A stretch of 64,000 bases of DNA. It comes from Gracilaria vermiculophylla. Its lineage: Eukaryota; Rhodophyta; Florideophyceae; Gracilariales; Gracilariaceae. Each line of letters starts with the position of its first letter. Position 1 is the stretch's first letter. The notes under the pieces were generated by a model. The model ran no database searches, had not been told where the DNA came from, and worked only from the letters and a program-made list of their open reading frames with translations. Shown piece by piece: positions 52,684-63,121 of this stretch. A program made the position numbers and the translations under genes. The stretch lies in NCBI GenBank assembly GCA_019155205.2, contig JAHNZQ020000172.1, forward strand, positions 3,455 to 67,454. Reading direction: 5' to 3'.

Positions 52684-52819
52684 CAGTCTGTTTCAAAAAT
52701 GTGTTACGTTTGTGCCATAGTAAAAAACCCTTTGTTTTGGTAATTTACGACTACAAAATCGGGTTTTGAAATAAACCCAAGTTCAAAAATCGTTCCAGAG
52801 ACACATCACCTGTTTGTGT

Positions 52820-52865
<46 letters not shown>

Positions 52866-53917
52866 AAATGTAGCCACTAATTGTTGAAATTTAAATATTA
52901 CCCCAGCGAATATTAACACAGTTTTTCAAAACAACATCTGCGTCCAAATGTCTTCCATGGCCGTTAATTATTCTTGATAAAAATTCCCATTCATTTTCAA
53001 TGGCGTTCCGTCTGCTGAGCGCGATGGCCGTTCGATTACCTTTCCGTTTGGTTCTTGTAGCCACTTTGTCATATATTTAGGTGTATGCATGGACGCATTG
53101 TCTGTCTAAAAAACCAGATTTTCTCCGCGAATGCTACACTCAAAAGGTTGCATATAGATGTAGATAACTTTTTAATACCATGCAGGGTCCATATTTCCAT
53201 CAATAAATTCAATATCTGTTTTTGTGTATTTTTGCATACCAGCCCATACGATTAATAATTCTCCTATAAAACATCATTTTCAAAATTTGGAGCATGTCTT
53301 CCTGAGGCCGGGCCAAAAAACGTTAATCCAATCAAGACCATCTAAACTGAATTTTTAATCGTCAAAAAAAAGAAGTCACATTTATTTATCTAGAAATCCT
53401 GGTTTGTATTCTTCATCAATATGGTTTTGGTCATGACTGTTCTTTAGAAGAAAAATTAGTTCTACATGATTTTATTCTTCAAAACCTTTTTTATTTTCAA
53501 ATGTCATAATTTTAGTTTTTAGACTATAAAATGTACATTTTTGGTGCTAGTTTTCAAGAGACACATATCTGAATCAATGTTCATCTTATGCAATTTTTAC
53601 CTGCAACATTTGTACTGTATGAAATCCTAGTAGACCTTGTTTTTTATGGTTTGCTGGATGTTTAAAGAAACGAAGAAATGTGACCAGATGACGTATTACT
53701 TCTCGACACCGTTTAGTAGTCCTTCGGATCAGCTTAAAAGTGTGCAGTTTGACGCTTTTCCAAACGCAAAAGAGGCCATCCTTGCCACATAGTGATGATC
53801 GTTGGAGATGATGTGTTATGGTTTTGAAAAGATTATATCACGGTGGTTTTGCAAAACGCGCGCTAAAGTACTATTTCGGCGCGAGGTCTAGGCGCTACAT
53901 GACTTTTTCACGCACTG
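52684..53917 (-). mobile_element. T3: heavily decayed Tc1/mariner element
   Basis: Left end CAGTCTGTTTCAAAAA matches the T2 terminus and is preceded by TA (52682-52683). The right end near 53898-53917 is a weaker complement. Minus-strand reading recovers KFSLDGLDWINVFWPGL, IVWAGMQKYTKTDIEFIDGN and TDNASMHTPKYMTKWLQEPN, in the normal order, with many stops; the PDLNPIENVW box is mutated (SADGTPLKMNG). The same family as T2 but much older. Confidence 0.72.
52822..52862. repeat. (TG)n microsatellite
   Basis: About 20 uninterrupted GT/TG dinucleotides inside T3. Confidence 0.97.
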
Positions 53918-54448
53918 TGGTCTCTCTTTGCCATGGGGCAGCCAGGTTTCTAAAGTGCTCGCCCGCATATCCGGGTATTCCCGCATATACGCTCTTACTG
54001 TGAAGTCCGCAAGAGAGGATTAATATAACAAAGTCCCGTGTAAGCGACCGGCGACACGCATCATACACATGTTTCATGGGGAGTTCCCGGAAGAACAAGT
54101 GCCTGGGATAAAACGCGGGTGCTGACCCAAATGGCCGGTTACTTACTTATTTAGAATTTCCTTGTATATTTAAGTAGCACTACAGTACCTAAGGGACGCC
54201 AGCACTACCGCTGCCACGCTTAGTAAAAGGTAACCAAGGTTCCGGCTCTGAGCCTTCCACCTACGTCGGTATTTGCCCCTCGCGAGGGATATCCCATATC
54301 ATACGGTTGCTCTTCCGCATTGTTCTCTGAGAGCGCCGATACTATGGAATCGTCAGTTTTTCTTCCAAGGTGACAGCGCACTACGTCCATTAGAAAATGT
54401 CGTACAGTCAGTTCTCCTTTCGAGGTAGTAGCGCACAACATCCGTTAG
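53918..54448. other. No gene seen
   Basis: Short frames only. Contains CGCATATCCGGGTATTCCCGC, a small imperfect repeat near 53965-53985. Confidence 0.4.
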
Positions 54449-54790
54449 GAGTTTTTGTTGACTCCAATGGCGCAAGTTCCTAAAGGTGGTCTCCGGTAAT
54501 CTCTGTCGCGAGCAGGGGAAATTCTGAAAGACGATTTGCCAACAACAAGTGGAAAAGGGTATTCACTGGGCGGACAATGCTCTTACAGGCGCTGTTTCGA
54601 GGCAACCTGGAGATCGGCGGCTTAGAAACCTTAGGATGATCGACGAGAGTCTCCAACCGGAAAAATAGACGAAGACTCAAGGGTGCTTGGTTCACTTTCC
54701 CAGAGGTGGAGCTCGACCGGCAGATTAAGTATCAAGCCGGGAGCCCGCTTTGGCAGCTCTCACTACTGTAGTAACTATCTGCATAAATTA
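54449..54790. repeat. Diverged direct repeat U, copy 1
   Basis: About 340 bp, clearly related to 54952-55300 (shared CTCCGGTAATC, GAGTCTCCAACCGGAAAA, GACCGGCAGA and CTGTAGTAA). Function unknown; LTR-like or gene-derived. Confidence 0.7.
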
Positions 54791-54932
54791 AAAAAAATAA
54801 ATAATAAGTCTACCGTCCCTTAAGGATACTGTAGTGCACGCAGGCCGACTTATGCACCACGTGGCTCAGTTAATAAAATACGAGCCCTCCTTAAGAATAT
54901 CATGCCATAAAGCCACACCACCATATCACCAC

Positions 54933-55362
54933 AGGATCCACTGTACTACATGAGTGTTTGGTGACTTCAAAGGCGCAGGTTTCTAAAGTTTGTCTCCGGT
55001 AATCACGATCACGAGCCGGGGGAATCATGAAAGGGGGCCTTCAAGCACCAAGTGGAGAACGGGTTTCACTGGGCGCGCAATGCTCCTACAGGCGGTGCTT
55101 TGAGGCAACCTGGGGTTTGGCGCTTTGGAAACCTGAAGGCGTTAAGCAAGAGTCTCCAACCGGAAAACGTAGAGGTAAGCGCAAGGGTGCTTGGCTCACT
55201 GCCCCTCAGAAGCGGAGCTGGACCGGCAGAATAAGTACCGTGCCAGGCACCCGCCTCGGCAGGTCTCGCTGCTGTAGTAATTATCCACAGTAATTAACGA
55301 AGCAATTCTAAATTCTACAATATCTGAAGGGCACTATCATCTTAGGATCCACTGTACTACAT
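54933..55362. repeat. Diverged direct repeat U, copy 2, bounded by 19-bp repeats
   Basis: Partner of 54449-54790. The stretch AGGATCCACTGTACTACAT stands at both 54933-54951 and 55344-55362, a 411-bp period. A frame at 55027-55293 is open in this copy but not in the other, so it is not evidence of a gene. Confidence 0.7.
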
Positions 55363-55399
55363 AACACCTTTTCTGGTTTGCATCAGGTGCTTGAAGGGC

Positions 55400-57770
55400 A
55401 TTTTTCCAGAGCTCCATCCATGAGCGGCTCCTAAAGTTGTTAGTGTCAAAGCGGGCTCTCACAATGTGACAAGTTCTCTCTTCCAGTAATTCCTCCTTAC
55501 GTCCTAGTTCCCGCGTCTCGTATCGACCGCGAGCTCACGCATCTCCGTTGAGGCGGTTTTGGTCCCCTAGCTCTTCTCTACTTCACCTCTTCTCTCCTTC
55601 TTGGTGTACCCCTATGGTGCTAGAGCGCCCAACATTCCGGTTTCTTCAAGGATCCCTTTCGGGAAATGCCCAAGCCGTCGCGTCCGCTCGTCCATACTCA
55701 TTGGATTGAACAAACTCGTACTCTTCCCTTCTGGAAGTCCGACGTCCTCTGTCTATTATGAACCCGCTCCCCGCTAGTGGCTCATCTCTTCGCCTGAATA
55801 CCTTCTTTCGTCTTCTCCTTACATTCCTCGCGGACCTCGTGACATAACTTCTTTCTCCGAGGGGCATATAATGGCGGGCTTCTTCCCTACTGGTATTGCA
55901 TACAACTCCTCTACTGCTAGGACGCATTCGGTCTCCATCCTGCCAACTATATGCCTTTTCGGAATGACTTCTCCGGCCCCGGCCCCTACGTATCCGTCCG
56001 ATTGTGATGTGTATCACACCTCCAACGGTGCGTCGCTCCATCAAGGGGAGCACTTCGACCATTGGACCACGCGGGTCTTTGTGCCCTTCCATTACAGATT
56101 AGTCAGTCTCCCTTGCTCCGTGGAGGATTACATTTACCATTCCGGATCGTTCCTTCAGGCACTGCGATTTCGCGCCGTACTGGAGGTCGCTTGGAACGAC
56201 CAAAAGAAGAACCGTGTGGACGCCTTTCGTGCGCACTGGCTCTGCACTCCGGTTCACGATGACAACGCTCCAATCACGGTGAGGCACTTCGATACTCCTT
56301 CTCTCAGGTGTGCCGAAGAGCGCGAGATACAGACTCGACTCCAACTACTCATGCACAAGGAACGCTCACATCAGTGAGCGGTGCGGCCCAGAAACATGGC
56401 CGATGGACGCTCCGCACTTGCAGAGCTGCCCTTATCTCCTACTCACGAACGCTTGTAATGGCTCAAACGCAACCAATGAGGGACGCACCGTGCGGATGAG
56501 ACCCGAGTGCGGAAGGCCTTCGGATACTTCTATGGTTCGCACAACACAAATTTCCATGCGATGCCTTCCAGGCAACGTTCCAAGTATTATCTCAAGTACA
56601 AGGACTCCTGGACAGATTATTGGGTCTCCACGCACCTCTGTGTGGCAGCGTTCATCACGTGCGCGTATCATACTTCAGAGGGTCTGGATCCACATGACTC
56701 CTTGGAACGGTTAATCACGTTGATTGCCTCGACGGAAATCGCAGTCGGCACCTTAGCGGTTTATCTGCAGGCTGCGTACAAGAAGAGCACTTCATATACT
56801 CGGTGCCGCGACGGCCACCTCTACTAGAATTATGCGTATCCGCCAACTGCCGGACATTTGCTCCCCTTGCCGGTGGTAATTATTCGGGTCCTCTGCTCCT
56901 TAGGAATTCAGAACCTGGTTAAGTGCACCTCGTGGACCGAATCCAAGACGGGAGCGCTGCTGGATTACAACCTTCATGTGGCATGGAACGATACTTCTGG
57001 TTTCCTCTTGTACGCCTGTGGTGAAGATGGGTTCCATCCGAGCCTGAAGAGCCCTAACGGAGATGATGACCGGCGACCTATCCGGCCTTTTCCCTCCTTA
57101 CCACTTCTCGGACTCCTCAGGTACTACGGCCATGTGTTCATGATTATGATACCTTGTTAAAGTGCCCAGCGGCCCGTGCACTTCTGTCGTTACCGGCTCC
57201 CTCGCAGAACGTGGCTGGACTCTCTGAGGTCGTGAAGCAGCCTCCAGTGTCGATGCCGGATGTTCCCACAGTAGTGGCCGATGTGACGCCTATGGAAAAA
57301 GAAGAGACTACTTTCCTCCCAACTTTCTCGGTCCCGATGGTGCAACCCCAACTAAAAAGTGTACCGGTTCAGGTTTTTTAGCCGCGCTTGAGGAGCGTCC
57401 AGGGTCCTGTGCCACGGTCACCTACGGTGTCGGTTGCTCCATCCTTGGCTTTGCCGAACTCCACAGCCTTGTCTGCAGGACCTGCTCGGGAGACCATCGT
57501 CCCAGCTGTTCTGTCATCCGCAACTCCTTCTGTATCGGTTGGTGTTCCGTTGACGGAGATTGCTACTTTGGGCTTTCCCTGGGTGTTTTGTCCTATGAGA
57601 TTCTTGGTACTGCCTTCCAAGAGTTGGTGTGGACCTGTCTAGTGACGGGCCGCCTTGCTCCTACTGCCCCTATGGAAGCCCTATGCGGGGCGCATAACTG
57701 GTTCCTAGAGCCCGGTAAGGCCGGGGTGGACTGAACCTCGATGGCTGCCATCAAGGAAAGTCTAGCGGAG
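55400..57770 (+). other. Unassigned plus-strand coding-like region
   Basis: Consecutive plus frames (55871-56377, 56507-56827, 56858-57160, 57154-57381) have ordinary protein composition, e.g. HTSNGASLHQGEHFDHWTTR and YLKYKDSWTDYWVSTHLC, and need frame changes to join. Later MEALCGAHNWFLEPGKAG near 57670. Possibly the gag or other structural ORF of a decayed element in plus orientation next to gypsy D2. No diagnostic motif. Confidence 0.35.
55871..56377 (+). CDS. Hypothetical ORF, 168 codons
   Basis: Longest frame in the unassigned block. Contains VEDYIYHSGSFLQALRFR, VLEVAWNDQKKNRVDAFRAH and a charged tail (EEREIQTRLQLLMHKERSH). Looks like coding sequence rather than chance; family unknown. 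A minus frame (55646-56092) overlaps its start but is Arg-rich and less likely. Confidence 0.3.
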   Translation: MAGFFPTGIAYNSSTARTHSVSILPTICLFGMTSPAPAPTYPSDCDVYHTSNGASLHQGEHFDHWTTRVFVPFHYRLVSLPCSVEDYIYHSGSFLQALRFRAVLEVAWNDQKKNRVDAFRAHWLCTPVHDDNAPITVRHFDTPSLRCAEEREIQTRLQLLMHKERSHQ

Positions 57771-58199
57771 TCCTTTGGTAGACAAGCGCTTACCGCGTAG
57801 GCGTGCCTGGAAGCGGAGTGCGCGACGCGGTTCGAAGATCTCCAGGCGTAAGAAAACCGAAAATGAAGGTTATTTTACGGAGGGGAAGAATAAAATACTT
57901 TCGGGGTGGAGCAGCTGCTCTCTGATGGGTGATTATATAGGTAGTTGGCCGTGCCCAAGCTCCCCAAGACGAGAAGTGCCGCCGCAGAAGCAACACGAAA
58001 CGGGCATCAGCGACCTGTAGACGAAAAGTAGAACTCAAGGTGAGGGGATGATACGGGAGAACGAAAAACAACTCCGCCTTGGGGCCCGTTGCGTTTTCCA
58101 AAGTGGGAACGCTTATACTGAAATTCTTTTCACTCCAGATTGGCAGGGCATATCCTGAGGAAGTTCTCGGGAATGTCTCCCGGTGGTTCCTCCGTGTTA

Positions 58200-58612
58200 C
58201 CCTTTCAGGTGTACCCGTACCATCGTACGCAGTACAATAGTCCTGCAGGGTTCCGTCGGTGAGAGAAAATATGATCCATGGCACAGAGAATATCACCTTT
58301 AGGGGTCATGATGGATTCTGGAGCTTCCATCAGTTGTTTACCAAGAGGCGTGACGGGAGTCTCAATATCCGTCGTTGTCGTCGCTTCGAAGGTTGTAGAA
58401 ATGGAAATTTCCGCGTTTGGCTTCCAAGGTGCGGTAGCAGGAGTTCTTGAAAGGCGGAGCGTCGGTACTTTAGTGACCAGATCACAAGAGACGACGTCTC
58501 GGAGCCCGTGTATCTCGATGACGACAGTGTTCTTGTAGATATCCAGCATTTTGTACGGCTCTGAGGTGTTCGGCGCGACCTTGAGCGTGATGTTGGGTGG
58601 TTCATCGAACAT
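58200..58612 (-). pseudogene. Gypsy D2 integrase tail and chromodomain
   Basis: A 135-codon minus frame. It opens with the integrase C-terminal SH3-like part (ITLKVAPNTSEPYKMLDI) and ends with a chromodomain start KGDILCAMDHIFSHRRN then LLYCVRWYGYT, where the aromatic Y and W fit the methyl-lysine pocket. Continuation in the next frame (RETFPRTS) completes it. Confidence 0.75.
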
Positions 58613-58619
58613 CTCTCTG

Positions 58620-59675
58620 GATTCTCGAGGAAAACCTCGTCGGTTTCATTCAGGTGAAGATCTTTTTTCCTATGCAGGTCAAAAATCCATTTAGGTCTCC
58701 TTTGCGAGGCATTATGTCCATCTTTTGCGAGACAGAGTGCGTTCTCATATCAACTCAAAATGGAACGCTTTGATTGAGCCGCTGCCAGGGCCTGGGGCCC
58801 ACCCGCCGGGTGCGCCGTAGGGTTTGACGCGATAACGGCGCTAGGCGGGACGCACACGAGTATTAGATTAAAAGGAGCGGTTTCCGTGGAGCGGTGTATC
58901 TGGAGGTTGTATGCGTACGTGATCAAGCCTAAATACGCGTGCCAATCCTTCTGGTGATCCGCAATGTAATGCTCAAGCCTTGAGGGGATGGTTTTGTTAA
59001 AGTTCTTTGCCTGTCCGTTGGTCTGGGAGTGATATGCCGTGGTAAACAACTGTATCATCCCCAGAATTCTTGAGACGACAATGAATAGCTTCGCCGTGAA
59101 CTGGAGTTCGTTGTCCGTGAGGAGGTACGCCGGGATTCTGTGTGGGTTTACCACACTCTCCAGAAAGATGTCGAGGATTACTGTTGCCGTGGTGCTTCTA
59201 AAAGGGATGTCACGCGTGGTCGTCGAGAACCTGTCGGTGATCACGAGAGTAAATCGTTATCCTTCCTCCGACTTGTGGAGAGGGCCCAAAATATCCATGG
59301 CCACGAAATTCCAAGTTCCTTAAGGTGGGAAGAGGGTTATTGGCGTCCGATATTTGTGGATGTTTCCCGGAGCGGCGGCGCACAAATGGCAATCCGAAAC
59401 CGTATGGAAGGCTTCATTAGCCATGCACAGCCAATAGAACTCCCTCCTGATAGGGAAATACATGTGCGCTTCACCAGGGTGCCCTCTGAGACGAGGACTA
59501 TGCAAAAAATACAACACTCTTGCCCATAGGCTCGCGGAGACCATTTTTGGAGATAACTGTCTAGGAGAGCTCGGCGTAAAGGTGCGCCGTTGCAATCAAC
59601 AGTAAATGAAGATATAAGACTCTCAAAAGTGGCGAGACACTCCTTGCAGTACTTCTCCGTACTCTGCTCCTTCAT
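58620..59675 (-). pseudogene. Gypsy D2 integrase
   Basis: Zinc domain (CHLCAAAPGNIHKYRT, about 59390), core VITDRFSTTTRDIPFRST, LLTDNELQFTAKLF (second Asp) and FTTAYHSQTNGQAKN, then DHQKDWHAYLGLITYAYN. At least two frame changes (59320, 59250). Confidence 0.78.
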
Positions 59676-59712
59676 GGACTCCGCGAATGATGAGAAGAAC
59701 TTCTTTCTACTT

Positions 59713-60132
59713 TTATTCGACGAGTTCCATCACCTCGAGAAGCCAAGTGAACCTGCTTACGGACTCACAGCACTCCACGCATTCTCCTTTGGATCCTTCT
59801 ATCCTGTCAGCACTATTGATGACTAGACACCAAATAGGGTCCTCCAAAGGTGTTTTCTCTCCTCTCTTTGGTGAGATACATGAAAAGGTGTCTGCCGCCT
59901 GGCCTCTTATGCAGGGGTGATAAAAGATGTAAAACTCGTACTCCAGTAGGCATAGTATCCACATCTCTCGGCGACCGGAAGCATCCGTCAAAAACAGTAG
60001 CCACTTTAGTGGTGCAAAGTCCATCCTCAAGGTGAAACGCACTTTCTCCAGATATGGGCTTAAAAGCAACACCGCCCATACAATGGCTAGACATTCGCGC
60101 TCCAAGGTGGAATAATTCCGCTCTGGCGGCAA
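59713..60132 (-). pseudogene. Gypsy D2 RNase H
   Basis: Minus frame of 139 codons: YSTLERECLAIVWAVLLL (catalytic Glu), FTLRMDFAPLKWLL, FYIFYHPCIRGQAADTF. The first Asp region (LVLDTDTCKYQV, about 60220) is upstream in another frame. Confidence 0.78.
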
Positions 60133-60183
60133 GAGACTGCGACTCTAGTATCCTGTACGTTGAAGACCACCTTCTGGGGGTTC

Positions 60184-60950
60184 TTATAGGTGGGCACACC
60201 TGACCTGATACTTACAGGTGTCTGTGTCGAGTACCATTAGGCCGTTCCGCTTCGGGAGAACGAAAATTGGTGGGTCTACTAATCTCCTCTTCAAGGTGTA
60301 AAAGGTTTTGATTTTTTCGTCCGTCAAGGAGGCCAATCGCATCGTTTTGTCCTTCACCAATAGACGATTTAACGGCCCCGCAATACGGTGGAAATTCGGA
60401 ACAAACCTCCGAAATACATTACACAAGCCCATAAAGTAGCGAAGCTCCGTCTGGTTTATGGGAGGTCGAGCTTCCATGATGACGTCTTGAGTTTGTGTGG
60501 AAACCTGTATGCGGCTCGGGAGCACAAAAGGCCCCAAAAAATCTACCAAGGACTTAAAACAGAAACATCCAGTTTTAACGTGAGTCCAGCATTCTTCAGG
60601 AGTTGGAGCACTTGATTAACATGCATAAAGTACTCCTCCACACTGCGACAATATGTAATGAAATCATCGATATACACCAGGGCGTACTACCACTTCAAAT
60701 TTAATGGGATTATATTCACCGCTCGTTGGAACATATCGGCTGCATTCTTCACTGCAAATGGCATCCTTAGGAATCTAAAAATGTTATAGTGGGAGGTGAA
60801 CGGTGTCTTATTCTTGTCGGAATCATCCATTTCAATTTCCCAGCAGCCACTATTGCCATCTAGCGTGGAGAAAACGGACGAATTGTATAAGGAGTCAATT
60901 CATTCGTCCATGCGAGGTATTGGGTACGAATCGCGTATCGTCACCGATGA
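60184..60950 (-). pseudogene. Gypsy D2 reverse transcriptase
   Basis: Codon reading recovers TIRDSYPIPRMDE, FSTLDGNSGCWEIEMDDSD, FRFLRMPFAVKNAADMFQR, ALVYIDDFITYCRSVEEYF (catalytic YxDD, about 60680), then NQTELRYFMGLCNVFRRFVP. Several stops. The extreme N-terminus is replaced by B2 sequence. Confidence 0.75.
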
Positions 60951-60954
60951 CTCC

Positions 60955-61926
60955 CTCATTGAAGTTGAAGTTGTTCGGTAGGCGTGTGGTAGATTGGTTT
61001 GGAGAAGTGTCGGAGTTGAGTAGTTTTGTAGCAAGAGCATCCGCAGCATACGCAGCCCGTACACTGTTCTGGAGGTCGTTGAACTGTGCCATGAGAGCAA
61101 ACAGACGCGGGGGTTCGTGGTCAGCACGGCAGCTGAGGGCATCGGGGGCGACATTCTTGGTCCCAGCGATAAGCTTAATGTCGAAGAAAAATTCCTGGAT
61201 CTCGTCCAACCAGCAACATTGGCGACCGGACAGCTTGGGTTTTGTCTGGAGATACGTGATCGGACCATGATCCATCAAGAGCGTGAAGTTCCGTCCGCGG
61301 AGATAAGAGCTTCACGTGCGAAGTGCAATCATTGCAGCAAGGTGTTCTTGATCACCGGAATCCCAGCGGGTCTCAGGGGGTGAGAGCCGGTGAGATAAGA
61401 ATGCGATGGTATGCCCCGCCTGCCATAGTGTAGCAACGACGCCGAATTGGGAAGCGTCGGTAGCCAAAATAAACTCTTTGGAGGCGTCTGCGTGTGCCAG
61501 AACTGGCGCTGATGTCAAAGAGTCCTTAATGACGGTGTAGGCATTGGCCTGCTCTGAGCCCCATTGAAAAACGCGTGAGCGCAGTAGATCCGAGATTGGG
61601 CGGGGTATGTGTGCATAGCCTTTGACAAAACGCCGATAGAAGTTGACGAGGCCCAGAAACTGCTGCATATGACGGATATTCCGGGATGTTGGCCATACGC
61701 GAACCGCAATGACAAAATGGTCCTCTGTGGCGATGCCCTGGGCAGATATTCTAAAGCCAAATAAGTCCACTTCGCGAACATGAAAAGCATATTTACTCAA
61801 TTTTGCGAACAGCTGATTTTTACGAAGTGACTCGAGGACGGCACATAAATGTAACTTGTGCTCCTCCAGTAAACGACTGTAGACGAGGATTTCATCCAGA
61901 TACAGTACAAGAAAATGGCCATACAA
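60955..61926 (-). pseudogene. Gypsy B2 RT C-terminal part and RNase H
   Basis: LVLYLDEILVYSRLLEEHK (about 61910; the catalytic YLDD is YLDE here), then QQFLGLVNFYRRFVKGYAH, FILATDASQFGVVATLWQAG and, after a break at 61312, FDIKLIAGTKNVAPDALSCR. The second catalytic Asp of RT is Glu, so RT would be impaired even without the frame breaks. Confidence 0.8.
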
Positions 61927-62729
61927 GTGACCTAGGACAGAGGCGATTCGTCGTGAGAAGGCGGCTGGCGCGTTGGTGAGTCCAAATCATAAGGACGCGC
62001 CACTCGAAAGAGCCAAATCGGGTCCTTATGGCTGTCTTATGGCAGTCACTATCCTTCATGCGCATTTGGTGGTAGACACCAACTAAGGTGATCTGAGAGA
62101 AGAACTTCGCGCCCGCCACCTGACCCAAAGCTTCATCGATGAGGGGAAGTGGAGTGGAGTCCGCGATGGTTATGCGGTTGAGGCCGCGATAGTCGCAGAC
62201 CATACGGAGCTCGCCGGATTTTTTTTCACGAAGAAGACGAGTGCTTCGTAAGGGGAGGCTGAAGGACGAAGGAGGCCTTTTCGGAGTAGGGCATCCAATG
62301 TGTTGCGGAGGACGAGGAGTTCCTGTGCAGAGATCCGAATGACGGGTCACACACGGGGAGGTTCATCGCTCCTAAGGTTGATTTCGAAATCGAACTCGCG
62401 AGGTGGCGGCAGAGTATCGGGTAGCTCTTCCCGAAAATGTTTTGAAAATCGTCAACCACTTCCGTTAGACCGGGATGGCAGTTGAAGGAGGAAGCCGGAC
62501 TGAGTCGAATAGTGTACAGCTCGCAGGATCGCTTTTTGGCTAATCTGCGGAGTCGTTTGAAGAATATCGTCGGTATCGTTTTCGTGTTCGACCGCGTGTT
62601 AGGGGACATGGAGCGAAGAGGGTGTATGGTGAAGCTCGATACATCAACGTGCTTGATGGAGAGCGAGTGTGACGACCAATCGATGGTTGGTAGTGTCTGA
62701 CGGAGCCACTGACGGCCTACCGTGATCAA
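61927..62729 (-). pseudogene. Gypsy B2 linker and RT N-terminal part
   Basis: Linker SCELYTIRLSPASSFNCHPG and VVDDFQNIFGKS (about 62450), then REKKSGELRMVCDYRGLNRI, IADSTPLPLIDEALGQVAG and VGVYHQMRMKDSDCHKTAIR. Frame changes near 62230 and 61990. Confidence 0.75.
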
Positions 62730-62747
62730 GGGTAGGTTATTGCTGTG

Positions 62748-63056
62748 CTACTTCATCTTGATTATATACGCTGTTATTGAGTTGCAGGAATCTTTCATAG
62801 AGATAGTTGCTTCTGCTTTCCCCAAAATTGGGGTGGTGGGGCTGTCTCCGAGTTTCGTATGGCAGAAGCGCGAAGGTTTGAAAAGGAGGTTACAAAATTT
62901 GGCAGCAGCGGGGGAGAGGAAGGCGTGAGAAGCGCCAGGGTCGAGATGGAAGGCAACGCTGTGGCCATTCAAAATAGCTTCGTACATCATGTCTCCCGTG
63001 GGGTTCACATCCACCACTGAAAGGGTAGGAACAGTGGTGTGGGATGCACGTGCCAT
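62748..63056 (-). pseudogene. Gypsy B2 aspartic protease
   Basis: AFHLDPGASHAFLSPAAAKF with D-P-G-A at the active site, as in B1. Frame open over 102 codons. Confidence 0.65.
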
Positions 63057-63121
63057 GTCTTGTGGGGAGGGGGGGGGGGGAGCAGAAGATTTGGGGGTAG
63101 TCGCTCCGATGTGCGGCGGCT

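Larger units (their letters stand above)
57780..60950 (-). mobile_element. Gypsy D2: Ty3/gypsy element, RT to chromodomain
   Basis: Minus order: RT (60950-60200), RNase H (60132-59713), integrase (59675-58620), chromodomain (58420-58200) and a possible 3' LTR part with a TATA-like CTATATAATC near 57935. Joined at 60950 to gypsy B2, so gag and protease are missing. Diverged relative of D1. Confidence 0.78.

Noticed and set aside
55027..55293. 88-codon plus ORF as a gene
   Set aside because: It is closed in the sister repeat copy at 54449-54790 and has no motif.
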